From Dongia_B sp035539215 (GTDB lineage Bacteria; Pseudomonadota; Alphaproteobacteria; Dongiales; Dongiaceae): a stretch of DNA of 64,000 bases. The position numbers and the translations under genes were made by a program. Shown here one piece after another: positions 49,097 to 58,784 of the stretch. The notes below the pieces were generated by a model. It worked only from the letters and a program-made list of their open reading frames with translations, ran no database searches and was not told the DNA's origin. The stretch covers positions 1-64,000 of the forward strand of contig DATLIX010000091.1 in assembly GCA_035539215.1 (NCBI GenBank). The letters run 5' to 3'. Position 1 is the first letter of the stretch; each line of letters opens with the position of its first letter.

Positions 49097-51385
49097 ATGA
49101 CGCAAATTCCCGATCGCCTGCTACCTGGCCACCCAAATCCGCTTGGTGCCACATGGGACGGACTTGGCGTCAATTTCGCCGTGTTCTCAGCCAATGCCGA
49201 ACGGATCGACTTATGCGTCTTCGATCCCTCGGGACGGCGCGAAATCTCGCGCCACTCGCTTCCCGAATGCACCGACGAGGTTTGGCACGGATATCTGCCG
49301 GATGCAAAGCCCGGCCTGGTCTATGGTTTCCGGGCCTACGGACCGTATGAGCCGCGCCAGGGTCACCGCTTCAACCCGAACAAGCTGCTGCTGGATCCCT
49401 ATGCCAAGCAGCTGCATGGCGCCGTTAAATGGACGGACGCGCTATACGGTTATCGCATCGGCAGCACGCGCAAGGATCTCTCTTTCGACCGGCGCGACAG
49501 CGCCGCGGCGATGCCCAAAGCCGTCGTCTGCGACACCACCTTCAATTGGGGCGATGACCGCGCGCCGGATGTCAGCTGGCCGCGCACGGTGATCTACGAA
49601 GCGCATGTGCGCGGACTGACCATGCAGCGGGAAGATGTACCGCACCGCGAGCGTGGCACCTTCGCGGCTTTGGCGGATTGGCATGTGATCGAGCATCTTG
49701 CCAATCTCGGGGTGACGGCGATCGAGCTGATGCCGATCCATGCCTATCTGCAGGACCATTTCCTGGCCCAGCGCGGCTTGCGGAACTATTGGGGCTACAG
49801 CACGCTCGGCTTTTTTGCGCCGGAGCCTGCATATCTGGGCGATGGCGCGCTCAGCGATCTCCAGGTTGCCATCCGCCGGCTGCATGCGGCGGATATCGAA
49901 GTCATCCTGGATGTTGTCTACAACCACACCTGCGAAGGCAGCGAACTCGGGCCCACGCTGTCCTTTCGCGGCCTCGACCATGCCAGCTACTATCGGCTGA
50001 TACCGGGCGATGAAAGGCATCTCATCAACGACACCGGTTGCGGGAATACCCTTAATCTCTCGCATCCGCGGGTCCTGCAGATGGTGATGGATTCGCTGCG
50101 CTACTGGACGACCAATTTCCACGTCGACGGCTTTCGCTTCGATCTCGGCGCCAATCTCGGCCGCGAAGGAACCGGCTTTGATCCGGGCTCCGGCTGGTTC
50201 GATGCCATCCGCCAGGATCCCGTCCTGTCGCCGTTGAAGCTGATTTCCGAACCTTGGGATATCGGGCCCGGCGGCTATCAGCTGGGCAACCATCCGCCCG
50301 GCTTCTCCGAGTGGAACGACAAGTATCGCGACTGCGTCCGTCGTTTCTGGCGTGGCGATGAAGGCCAGTGCCCTGACCTTGCCGCCCGCCTGACCGGTTC
50401 CGGCGATCTCTTCGATCACCGCCGTCGACGCCCCTGGGCTTCAGTCAATTTCATCGCTTCGCATGACGGCTTCACGCTGGAAGATATCGTTTCATACGAA
50501 GCCAAGCATAATGAGGCCAACAAGGAAGAGAACAACGACGGTCACGGCGAGAATTTCAGCGCCAATTGGGGGGCCGAGGGTGAGACCGAAGATGCGACGG
50601 TCCTCAACCAGCGCCAACGCGTCAAGCGCGCCATGCTGACCACCCTCTTCTGCTCCATGGGAACGCCGATGCTGCTGGCGGGCGATGAATTCGGCAGGAC
50701 CCAGCGCGGGAACAACAACGCCTATTGCCAGGACAACGAGCTGTCGTGGATCGACTGGCGGCTGACGGAGAAAGCGGCCAACGATGAACTGCTGAGCTTT
50801 GTCCGGCGCCTGATCAATATTCGCCGCCAGCACCCATCCTTGCGTGGCCATCGCTTCTTGCATGGCCAGGCGGAACTCGTTCCGGGCATCGCCGATATCA
50901 GCTGGTTCAATGAGGGGGGCCAGCCGATGACCGAGCCGGAATGGCACGATATAGAGCGTCGGAGTTTCGCCCTTCGCCGCGCCGCCGTGGGACGCGATGG
51001 CAGTATCGACATTTCGCTGCTCCTGCTCAATGCCACGGCTGAAGATCAGGACTTCACCCTGCCGCAGCCCGGCTGCAACTGGTGGCTGGCCGTCGACAGC
51101 GCAAACCCGCTGAGCGACCTGATCGGCAAGCCCGTAGGCGGCATCGCCACCCCGAGACGCGCGGCAGGTCAACAGAAATCCAGGGAAACGGTGCCGGCGG
51201 CCGAGCGGACCGGCGCCGAAGCAGCGCAGCCGGCAGGCACTCCCTCACCGGGCGATGAGGTATCGGCAGTCGCGACGATCGCCGACGAGGCTGGGACGGA
51301 AGAGGCAAAGCCGATGCTGACCATCGCCGGGCGTGCCGCCGTGCTTCTTCTTGCCCGGCAAGACAGTGATGTCGGACATTCCTAA
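49097..51385 (+). CDS. glgX: Glycogen debranching enzyme GlgX
   Basis: Hydrolyses alpha-1,6 branches of limit dextrin (GH13_11), supplying linear chains to TreY/TreZ. CBM48 at the N-terminus (PLGATWDGLGVNFAVFSANAE region) is followed by the barrel: VHVDGFRFDLGANLGRE type segment with the nucleophile Asp, LKLISEPWDIGPGGY with the catalytic Glu, and FIASHDGFTLEDIV. At 762 residues it is longer than usual because a Pro/Ala/Glu-rich insert of about 60 residues (roughly 680-740) interrupts the C-terminal beta domain before its last strand LTIAGRAAVLLLA. The start lies 3 bp after the glgB stop. Confidence 0.95.
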   Translation: MTQIPDRLLPGHPNPLGATWDGLGVNFAVFSANAERIDLCVFDPSGRREISRHSLPECTDEVWHGYLPDAKPGLVYGFRAYGPYEPRQGHRFNPNKLLLDPYAKQLHGAVKWTDALYGYRIGSTRKDLSFDRRDSAAAMPKAVVCDTTFNWGDDRAPDVSWPRTVIYEAHVRGLTMQREDVPHRERGTFAALADWHVIEHLANLGVTAIELMPIHAYLQDHFLAQRGLRNYWGYSTLGFFAPEPAYLGDGALSDLQVAIRRLHAADIEVILDVVYNHTCEGSELGPTLSFRGLDHASYYRLIPGDERHLINDTGCGNTLNLSHPRVLQMVMDSLRYWTTNFHVDGFRFDLGANLGREGTGFDPGSGWFDAIRQDPVLSPLKLISEPWDIGPGGYQLGNHPPGFSEWNDKYRDCVRRFWRGDEGQCPDLAARLTGSGDLFDHRRRRPWASVNFIASHDGFTLEDIVSYEAKHNEANKEENNDGHGENFSANWGAEGETEDATVLNQRQRVKRAMLTTLFCSMGTPMLLAGDEFGRTQRGNNNAYCQDNELSWIDWRLTEKAANDELLSFVRRLINIRRQHPSLRGHRFLHGQAELVPGIADISWFNEGGQPMTEPEWHDIERRSFALRRAAVGRDGSIDISLLLLNATAEDQDFTLPQPGCNWWLAVDSANPLSDLIGKPVGGIATPRRAAGQQKSRETVPAAERTGAEAAQPAGTPSPGDEVSAVATIADEAGTEEAKPMLTIAGRAAVLLLARQDSDVGHS

Positions 51386-51400
51386 GTGGGGTAACGCGCA

Positions 51401-53161
51401 ATGGGGCAACATCATGCCTTTGCTCTGTCCGGGGGCGCTTCTCTTGTCTCGGCCCAGCAGACCCGGTTTCGGCTCTGGGCGCCTGACCAGCCGGCGGTGC
51501 AGATCGAGATCGACGGTCAAACGCCGCAGCCGATGGATCGGCGGGAGAATGGCTGGTTTGAAGTCGACCTCCCTGTCGGTGCCGGCACCCGCTATCGCTA
51601 CCAGCTGGAATCGGGTCTTTCCGTGCCGGATCCGATGTCGCGGCGCCAAGCGGGCGATATCCACGATTTCAGTCTGGTGGTCGATCCGGCGGCTTACAGC
51701 TGGAAGAATTCGGGCTGGCACGGCCGTCCGTGGTCCGAGACGGTCATCTATGAGCTGCATGCCGGGCTGTGCGGCGGCTTCGCGGGCGTCGCCAAGCTCT
51801 TGCCTGCCCTGCGCGAACTCGGCGTTACCGCAGTCGAACTGATGCCGGTCGCCGATTTTCCCGGCAATCGCAACTGGGGCTATGACGGCGTCCTCCCTTT
51901 TGCGCCGGACGCGACCTATGGATCGATCGAGGCGTTCAAGGCGCTTGTCGATCGCGCTCATGAGCTGGGGATGATGATCTTCCTCGACGTTGTTTATAAC
52001 CACTTCGGGCCGGACGGAAACTATCTCAACGAATATGCCTCGCGCTTCTTCCGGTCGGATGAGCATACCCCCTGGGGAGCTGCCATCGATTTCCGTGAGC
52101 CGGTGGTGCGGCGGTACTTCATCGAGAATGCCCTCTATTGGCTGGACGAATATCAGCTTGACGGTCTTCGCCTCGACGCCGTTCACGCGATTTCCAGCCA
52201 GGATTGGCTGCCTGAGCTGTCCAGGGAAGTGAGAGCGCATTTTCCGGATCGGCGCATTCATCTGATGCTCGAACATGACGGTAATATCGCGCGCTTGCTG
52301 GAACATGATTTCGCCGCCCAATGGAACGATGATATTCATCATGCGCTGCATGTCCTCCTCACCGGAGAGACCGCCGGCTATTATGGCGATTACGCGCTAT
52401 CGCCCATCGATATGCTGGCGCGCTGCCTGCACGAGGGCTTTGCCTACCAGGGCGAGATCTCGGTCCATCGCGGCGGTGTCAGCCGTGGCACGCCGAGCAA
52501 GCACCTCTCGCCGGATCATTTCATCTTCTTCCTGCAGAACCATGATCAGATCGGCAACCGCGCCTTCGGTGAAAGGCTGATTGATCTGACCTCGACGGAG
52601 AACCTGCGCGTCGCCATCGCGCTCCAGCTCCTCACGCCACAGATTCCGCTGCTGTTCATGGGCGAGGAGATCGGCTCGCGGCAGCCTTTTCTGTTTTTCA
52701 CCAGCCACAACGAGGCCCTTGCGGAAGCGGTGAGGCAGGGACGACGTAAGGAATTTGCGCAGTTTCCGCAGTTTTCCGCCGGGAATACCCTCAGCAAGCT
52801 ACCCGATCCCAATGCACCGGAAACCTTCGAGCGTTGCCGCCTGTCTGCCGAATCCACCAAGGCGCATGCCTGGCGACAATTTTACCGTGATCTTCTCGCC
52901 ATTCGCCGGGAAACGATTGTGCCGCGCCTGGCCGGCTGCCGTTCGTTGCGTGCGCAGGTGCTTTCTTCCGACGCGATCCTGGCGGAATGGCTGATGGGTG
53001 ATGGGCATATTCTCACGATCGCGTTTAATTTCGGCGGCATAACGGTCGCCCATGATTGCCCGGCTGGCGCACCGCTCTTCGTCCTCAACCACCCGATGAC
53101 CGCTGCCGGTAAAGCACAGTTGCCGCCGCATAGCTTCGCCGCCTGGCTGCGCGCGGCTTAG
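51401..53161 (+). CDS. treZ: Malto-oligosyltrehalose trehalohydrolase
   Basis: Releases trehalose from maltooligosyl-trehalose (GH13_10). The 586-residue protein has a short N-terminal beta domain (TRFRLWAPDQPAVQIEI), VIYELHAGLCGGFAGVA, YNHFGPDGNYL, the nucleophile in LDGLRLDAVHAI, HLMLEHDGN with the acid/base Glu, and FLQNHDQIGNRA. It lies 15 bp after glgX and 6 bp before malQ. Together with TreY it converts glycogen-derived maltodextrin to trehalose. Confidence 0.95.
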   Translation: MGQHHAFALSGGASLVSAQQTRFRLWAPDQPAVQIEIDGQTPQPMDRRENGWFEVDLPVGAGTRYRYQLESGLSVPDPMSRRQAGDIHDFSLVVDPAAYSWKNSGWHGRPWSETVIYELHAGLCGGFAGVAKLLPALRELGVTAVELMPVADFPGNRNWGYDGVLPFAPDATYGSIEAFKALVDRAHELGMMIFLDVVYNHFGPDGNYLNEYASRFFRSDEHTPWGAAIDFREPVVRRYFIENALYWLDEYQLDGLRLDAVHAISSQDWLPELSREVRAHFPDRRIHLMLEHDGNIARLLEHDFAAQWNDDIHHALHVLLTGETAGYYGDYALSPIDMLARCLHEGFAYQGEISVHRGGVSRGTPSKHLSPDHFIFFLQNHDQIGNRAFGERLIDLTSTENLRVAIALQLLTPQIPLLFMGEEIGSRQPFLFFTSHNEALAEAVRQGRRKEFAQFPQFSAGNTLSKLPDPNAPETFERCRLSAESTKAHAWRQFYRDLLAIRRETIVPRLAGCRSLRAQVLSSDAILAEWLMGDGHILTIAFNFGGITVAHDCPAGAPLFVLNHPMTAAGKAQLPPHSFAAWLRAA

Positions 53162-53167
53162 GCATCG

Positions 53168-55318
53168 ATGATGGGCGCGGCGGAGGAAGAGCTACGTGAA
53201 CTGGCGGTTGCCGCGGGACTGCAGCCCGACTGGCAGGGCCTTGACGGCGCATGGCGCCGCGTCGCCTCGACAACTTTGCGGCAGGTGCTCGGCGCTTTGG
53301 GCATCGCCGCCCAGTCAGGCCGCCAGATTGCGGAGTCGCGGCAGGCCCTGGCGCTAGAGCATCTGGAGACGCTGCCGACACTGATTACCGCCGTTGCCGG
53401 TGGCCGCGTAGCGGTTCCGGCTGCCTTCGGCCGCCAGCGGCGGGCCAGCGTCGTGCTGGAGAATACCCATGAGGAGCGGGCCCTGCCGCTCGCACCAACC
53501 GGCGATGGTGTCTTCCTGCGCGCACCCCGCCGGCCCGGCTATCACCGGTTGCGGATCGGCCGCCACGAGACCATCCTCGCCGTTGCGCCGCCGCGCGGAA
53601 CGGCATGCAGCGATTTGACCGGCGGGCAACCCGCCTGGGGGGTCAGTGCGCAGGTCTATTCATTGTCGCGCCACGATGATGCCGCGCAAGATGACGGCGG
53701 GGTCGGTGATTTTTCCACGCTGCGGGAATTTACCGAAGCCGCCGCCTTGGCCGGCGCGGCCGCCGTGGCTATCAGCCCCCTGCATGCGCAGTTCAGTGCC
53801 GATAGCGGGCATTTCAGCCCCTATTCGCCGTCCAATCGCCTCTGGCTGAATGTCTTGCATATCGATGTCGATGCGGCGCGGCAGCTTTTTCCGAGCGGCG
53901 ATCTCGCCGATCGACGACCGGTACATAAGCCCCAAATGCGACGAAAGGGCCCGGCTTCCCGTTTCGTCGACTGGCCGGCGGTATCACACAGAAAGCTGGC
54001 CGAGCTACGCGCGCTCTACCTGCAGGTATGCGACAATAACGGCCTCGCGCCGGAGACCGTTACCGGCCGCGCCTTTCGCGCCTTTGTCGCGGCCGGCGGC
54101 GCCGCGCTGAGACATCATGCGCTGTTCGAATCATTGCAGGCTCATTTCCTGCGGCAGTCATCCGCTCTTTGGCACTGGCGGCAGTGGCCGGCGGCCTATC
54201 GAAATCCCGATAGCGCAGCCTGCGCACGGTTTTCCAGGGAACAGGCACGGGAGGTCGAATATCACCTCTTCCTGCAGTGGCTGGCGACACGGCAACTGCG
54301 CGAGGTGAGCGAGCGATGCCGCGCCGAGATGTCGATCGGGCTCATCTGCGACATGGCCGTCGGTTCCGATGGCGCCGGAAGCCAGGTCTGGGCCGACCGG
54401 ACGAATATGCTGGACCGGCTGTCGATCGGCTCGCCACCCGATGATTTCAATGCCTTCGGACAAAACTGGGGCATTACCAGCTTCTCGCCCCGCAATCTTC
54501 GTTGCAACGCCTATCGTCCCTTTATCGATCTCCTGCGTGCCTCATTGCAATATGGCGGCGGTGTCAGGATGGATCATATCCTCGGTCTGCGCCGGCTGTG
54601 GGTCGTTCCGGACGGGGCCAAGGCGACCGAAGGCGTATATCTCACCTATCCGCTTGAGGACCTTCTGCGCCTCACGGCCCTGGAATCTCATCGCAGCAAG
54701 GCTTTTATCCTGGGCGAGGATCTCGGCACGGTACCGGATGGCTTTCGCGAAGAACTGCAGCGGGTGGGTATCGCCGGGATGCAGGTTCTGTGGTTTCAGC
54801 GCGACGCCGCCGGCTTTCAGAAGCCTGGCGCCTGGTCATCCAATGCGGTCGGCATGACGACGACGCATGATTTGCCGACCGTCGCCGGATGGTGGCACGG
54901 CACCGATCTGGCGTGGCGCAAGAAAGTGTCGAGTGCCGCCGATCCCGCCGGAGATCGCCGCCTGCGGCGCGGACGTGAGGCCGATCGGCAAGGGCTATGG
55001 CAGGCCTTCCGGGCCGTGCCCGTCACAAAAGCCGCTCAGCCGCCCACAAAAGCCCCGGATCTGGCGGTCGACGCAGCTATTGCTTTCCTGGGGCGGACGG
55101 TCTGCGATCTCACCCTCATACCGGTCGAAGACCTGCTGGCGTTGCGGGAACAGCCGAACCTGCCGGGCACGATAGACGAGCATCCCAACTGGTGCCGCCG
55201 TTTGCCGCTCTCGGTCGGGAACATCTTCCGCGATCGCTTGGTTAAGAAACGTCTGCATCTGCACCAGCACCAGCGACACCTGTATCAACGTCCCCAGCAC
55301 CAACGACACAAGAGATGA
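53168..55318 (+). CDS. malQ: 4-alpha-glucanotransferase
   Basis: GH77 amylomaltase that joins and resizes maltodextrins so that TreY receives long enough chains. The 716-residue protein has an N-terminal extension (about 1-150), SPYSPSNRLWLNVLHI, GLICDMAVGSDGAGSQVWAD, the nucleophile region VRMDHILGLRRLW, the acid/base segment ILGEDLGTVPDGF, and TTTHDLPTVAGWW. It ends in an odd His/Gln/Arg-rich tail of about 21 residues encoded by CAC/CAG-rich DNA (55252-55315). Its stop overlaps the treY start by 4 bp. Confidence 0.94.
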   Translation: MMGAAEEELRELAVAAGLQPDWQGLDGAWRRVASTTLRQVLGALGIAAQSGRQIAESRQALALEHLETLPTLITAVAGGRVAVPAAFGRQRRASVVLENTHEERALPLAPTGDGVFLRAPRRPGYHRLRIGRHETILAVAPPRGTACSDLTGGQPAWGVSAQVYSLSRHDDAAQDDGGVGDFSTLREFTEAAALAGAAAVAISPLHAQFSADSGHFSPYSPSNRLWLNVLHIDVDAARQLFPSGDLADRRPVHKPQMRRKGPASRFVDWPAVSHRKLAELRALYLQVCDNNGLAPETVTGRAFRAFVAAGGAALRHHALFESLQAHFLRQSSALWHWRQWPAAYRNPDSAACARFSREQAREVEYHLFLQWLATRQLREVSERCRAEMSIGLICDMAVGSDGAGSQVWADRTNMLDRLSIGSPPDDFNAFGQNWGITSFSPRNLRCNAYRPFIDLLRASLQYGGGVRMDHILGLRRLWVVPDGAKATEGVYLTYPLEDLLRLTALESHRSKAFILGEDLGTVPDGFREELQRVGIAGMQVLWFQRDAAGFQKPGAWSSNAVGMTTTHDLPTVAGWWHGTDLAWRKKVSSAADPAGDRRLRRGREADRQGLWQAFRAVPVTKAAQPPTKAPDLAVDAAIAFLGRTVCDLTLIPVEDLLALREQPNLPGTIDEHPNWCRRLPLSVGNIFRDRLVKKRLHLHQHQRHLYQRPQHQRHKR

Positions 55319-58062
55319 TTCCCCGCGCGACGATCCGGCTCCAGTTCAATCGGCATTTCACCTTTGATCACGCGGTTGCGGTCGTTCCCTATTTTTCGTC
55401 GCTTCATCTCACCCATATATATGCCTCGCCGATCTTTGCAGCGCGCTCCGGCTCGACCCACGGCTATGATGTAGTCGATCCCAATACCATCAACCCGGAA
55501 CTCGGCGGCCTCGAGGGCCTGCAACGGCTGGCGGCCGCTCTTGCGGCGCGGAACATGGGACTGATCATCGACATCGTTCCCAACCATATGGCTGCCGCGC
55601 ACGAAAACCCCTGGTGGTTCGAGGTGCTGGAACATGGCCGCCACAGTCCCTTCGCCAAATTCTTCGATATCAACTGGCGGCCGGCGGACCCGCAGCTGCA
55701 CAATCGCGTATTGCTGCCCATCCTCGGCAACAGTCTGACGGCCTGTCTTGCCGCTGGCGAAATCACGCTTGCCTATGACGAGGACCGCCGCCGGTTCGTC
55801 CTGCACTATTACGACCACCTCCTGCCGCTGTCGCCGGGAAGCTACCGGTCCGTCTTGCGCCAGTTAGGCGAGCCTTTCGCCGAGGTCGCCCAGCAATGGC
55901 CCATATCCCGCGAGATGACACCGGCGATCTTCGACGAAAGGCGCGCGGCGCTGGCGGAATTGCGGGCCGCCAACCGGTCGCATTTCGATCATTCTCTGCA
56001 GAATCTGGGCGCGGATACGCTGAGAAGCAGCGAGCTGCTCACCAAGATCCTGTCGCGGCAGCATTACACCCTGGCGCCTTGGACGGATGCCGGGCAGCGC
56101 ATCAATTGGCGTCGCTTCTTCGACATCTCCGGGCTGGTCGCCCTGCGGATGGACCGCAGCGAGGTTTTTGCCGCAACCCACGCGCTGACACTGCAGCTAT
56201 ACGGCGACGGCCTGATCGATGGTGTTCGCCTGGATCACGTTGACGGGCTGGCGGATCCGGAAGCCTATTGCCGCCGGCTGCGGCGCGCACTCCAACGAGC
56301 CGGCAGCAAACGTCCGGAAGGCAAACGCGCGCCTTACATCCTGGTCGAGAAAATCCTGGAAGCCGACGAAACCGTGCCGACCACCTGGAAGGTGGACGGC
56401 AATACCGGCTACGACTTCATGGCGGAAGTCTCAGCCCTGCTGCACGATCCCGCCGGCGAGCCTGTGCTTACCAAGCTCTGGACCGACGCAAGTGGAGATG
56501 CGCGCGACTTCGCGACCGTCGCCACGGCGGCACGGCACGAGATCCTGCAACGGCTTTTTCCCCGCTACCTGCAGGATGTGGCGGACCTGTTCATTGCCGC
56601 GACCCGCACCCGGCCGACCTCCGCCGCGCAGGAGGCCGTACGGCGCGGGCTGACGCAACTGCTGTCCGTCTTCACCAGATACCGGATCTATGGCAGTGCC
56701 CAGGGTCTCTCCGGAGATGATGATAATGTCCTGGCCGCCTATCGACGACGCGCGTCGATCGATCTGCCGGACAGCGACCGCCAGGCCCTCGATATGATCT
56801 GTCAGCAACTGCGCGAACGCGACAGCAACGATGCGCGCGGCGCCGAGGCCCGCACGCGCTTCCAGCAGCTTTCGGCTACCTTGGCGGCGAAGGCGGTCGA
56901 GGATACGGCCTTCTATCGATACGGACGGCTGCTTTCCCGCAATGACGTCGGCTCGGATCCCGGCCAGTTCCATCTGCCCCTCGAGCGGTTCCATGCTGCG
57001 GGCCAGCGCCGCCAGAAGCTTTACCCCCATAGCCTTCTGGCGACCGCGACGCATGACCATAAGCGCGGCGAGGATATGCGTTGCCGACTTGCGGTGCTGA
57101 GCGAGGATGCGGCGCATTGGAGTGATCTGACGCGACGCTGGCTGGTACGCCATCACGACCTTCATCCGACCGTGCCTGAAGCCGTCAAGCTGATGACCTA
57201 TCAGACGATCATCGGCGCCTGGCCGCTGCTTCCGCATGCGACGCATGCCGTCGAAATAGAGGATTTCTCCGAGCGTTTGCTGGTCTGGTTGCAAAAAGCC
57301 CTGCGCGAAGCCAAGCAGGAAACGTCCTGGGACCGGCCCAATGCCGATTATGAAGCGGCCTGCAACGCGTTCCTGCAATCGCTACTGGATCTTGCGCGCC
57401 CCGACTATTTCCTTGCCGATGCCGCCCGTTATGCCGACCGAATTGCGCCGGCCGGGGCGCTCAACGGCCTTACCCAGCTCACCCTTAGGCTGACTTCTCC
57501 CGGCGTGCCGGACCTCTACCAAGGTTGCGAATTCTGGGACCTCTCCCTCGTCGACCCGGATAACCGCCGCCCCGTTGACTTCGCGCGCCGCCAGGAAGCC
57601 CTCAGCGACGACCGCGAATTTGCCGGGTTGCTACAAGATTGGCGGGACGGAAAGGTCAAACAGCGGCTGATGCAGTGCCTCCTGGCAACACGCGCGATGA
57701 TGCCCGATCTCTTCTCCGTCGGCCGCTACCTGCCACTTGCCCTCTCCGGACCGGCCGCGGACCGATTGATCGCCTTTGCCCGTCAGCATGAAGACGAGAG
57801 TCTGGTCGTCGTCGTGCCGCGTCTCGTTTTTGACATGCTCCAAGATGCACCCGCGCCCCATATTCCCGCCCAGCGCTGGCGCAATACGCTGATACATCTG
57901 CCGAAGATGATTGATGGGGAGGTCTTCACCGACTGTCTGACCGGCCGACATCACGACTTCCAGGGGAGCATATTGCCGACTGAGCAACTGCTGGAACCAT
58001 TTTCTCTTTGCGTTCTTCATCAACGAAGGAGCCGGGCGGGCAAGGCCAGCGACGGTGCCTGA
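55315..58062 (+). CDS. treY: Malto-oligosyltrehalose synthase
   Basis: Converts the reducing end of maltodextrins into an alpha,alpha-1,1 trehalosyl end (GH13_26). The 915-residue protein begins RATIRLQFNRHFTFDHA, then LTHIYASPIFAARSGSTHGYDV, the nucleophile segment DGVRLDHVDGLADPEAY, YILVEKILEADE with the acid/base Glu, GNTGYDFM, and ATHDHKRGEDMRCRL. LRLTSPGVPDLYQGCEFWD near the C-terminus is typical of TreY. The ATG overlaps the malQ stop (ATGA). It is the last gene of the operon. Confidence 0.96.
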   Translation: MIPRATIRLQFNRHFTFDHAVAVVPYFSSLHLTHIYASPIFAARSGSTHGYDVVDPNTINPELGGLEGLQRLAAALAARNMGLIIDIVPNHMAAAHENPWWFEVLEHGRHSPFAKFFDINWRPADPQLHNRVLLPILGNSLTACLAAGEITLAYDEDRRRFVLHYYDHLLPLSPGSYRSVLRQLGEPFAEVAQQWPISREMTPAIFDERRAALAELRAANRSHFDHSLQNLGADTLRSSELLTKILSRQHYTLAPWTDAGQRINWRRFFDISGLVALRMDRSEVFAATHALTLQLYGDGLIDGVRLDHVDGLADPEAYCRRLRRALQRAGSKRPEGKRAPYILVEKILEADETVPTTWKVDGNTGYDFMAEVSALLHDPAGEPVLTKLWTDASGDARDFATVATAARHEILQRLFPRYLQDVADLFIAATRTRPTSAAQEAVRRGLTQLLSVFTRYRIYGSAQGLSGDDDNVLAAYRRRASIDLPDSDRQALDMICQQLRERDSNDARGAEARTRFQQLSATLAAKAVEDTAFYRYGRLLSRNDVGSDPGQFHLPLERFHAAGQRRQKLYPHSLLATATHDHKRGEDMRCRLAVLSEDAAHWSDLTRRWLVRHHDLHPTVPEAVKLMTYQTIIGAWPLLPHATHAVEIEDFSERLLVWLQKALREAKQETSWDRPNADYEAACNAFLQSLLDLARPDYFLADAARYADRIAPAGALNGLTQLTLRLTSPGVPDLYQGCEFWDLSLVDPDNRRPVDFARRQEALSDDREFAGLLQDWRDGKVKQRLMQCLLATRAMMPDLFSVGRYLPLALSGPAADRLIAFARQHEDESLVVVVPRLVFDMLQDAPAPHIPAQRWRNTLIHLPKMIDGEVFTDCLTGRHHDFQGSILPTEQLLEPFSLCVLHQRRSRAGKASDGA

Positions 58063-58128
58063 GCGTGCTCGTTCGAGTAGCGCCCAAAAAATATCCCCAA
58101 AATATCCATTGATGCAGCGAGGCAAAGG

Positions 58129-58434
58129 ATGAGTAGCAAAGAAGAACGAATCCGTGAACTGGCGCATGCGATCTGGTTGAATGAAGGCAAACCGCATGGT
58201 CGGGCCGAGCAGCATTGGGAACTGGCCCGGCGACAGGTAGAAGCGCAGGAAGCGCAGGTCTCCGACGCCTCCACCGAAAGTGCGGAGCCTATGCCACCGA
58301 TTCAGCCTGATGGTCGGGAGACGGAAAAGCCGGCAGACCGGCGGCGGAAGGCCGTCTCATCATCGAACAGCTCGCGCCCCGCCGCCGGCAATGGGAAGGC
58401 GGGCAAGTCAAAACCGCGCGAGAGCCGCGCTTAG
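58129..58434 (+). CDS. DUF2934 protein (first)
   Basis: A 101-residue protein with the DUF2934 segment at the N-terminus (RIRELAHAIWLNEGKPHGRAEQHWELA) and a charged, disordered Ser/Lys/Pro-rich tail. The function of DUF2934 is unknown; members are common near stress genes in Alphaproteobacteria. GGCAAAGG lies about 3-5 nt before the ATG. It is 66 bp after treY and could be co-transcribed. Confidence 0.85.
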   Translation: MSSKEERIRELAHAIWLNEGKPHGRAEQHWELARRQVEAQEAQVSDASTESAEPMPPIQPDGRETEKPADRRRKAVSSSNSSRPAAGNGKAGKSKPRESRA

Positions 58435-58511
58435 GATCTCCTCCTCCCGATCACGTCAGAAGGCTCTCCTAGACGTCGTCGTCAGTTAAAGTTCGAGCAT
58501 GACAACGACCA

Positions 58512-58727
58512 TTACGCGCCGCCTTCCTCATAGCGGAAGCCAAGGCGCAGCGTCACCTGGAAATGGGCCACCTTTCCATCCGCCAAATGACCACGGATAT
58601 TGCTGACCTCGAACCAGTCGAGGTTGCGTAGGGTTTTGGCCGCCGTGGCGACGCCGCTGCTGATGGCGTCGTCGATGCTCTTTTCCGAGGTGCCGACGAT
58701 TTCGCTGATCGCATAAGTGCTTCCCAT
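58512..58727 (-). CDS. Dodecin family flavin-binding protein
   Basis: A 71-residue dodecin: ISEIVGTSEKSIDDAISSGVATA, then LRNLDWFEVSNIRGHL with the flavin-stacking Trp, and a final strand with FQVTLRLGFR. Dodecins form 12-mers that store or buffer flavins. The start at 58727 is fixed by GGAGAGG 3-4 nt upstream; longer frames are not needed. It is downstream of the unknown gene at 58785-59084 on the same strand. Confidence 0.93.
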   Translation of the reverse strand: MGSTYAISEIVGTSEKSIDDAISSGVATAAKTLRNLDWFEVSNIRGHLADGKVAHFQVTLRLGFRYEEGGA

Positions 58728-58784
58728 GATCCTCTCCTTCTTGTCTCGATGATCGCGTTCCGATTTGAGGGCGAACATGTGTGA

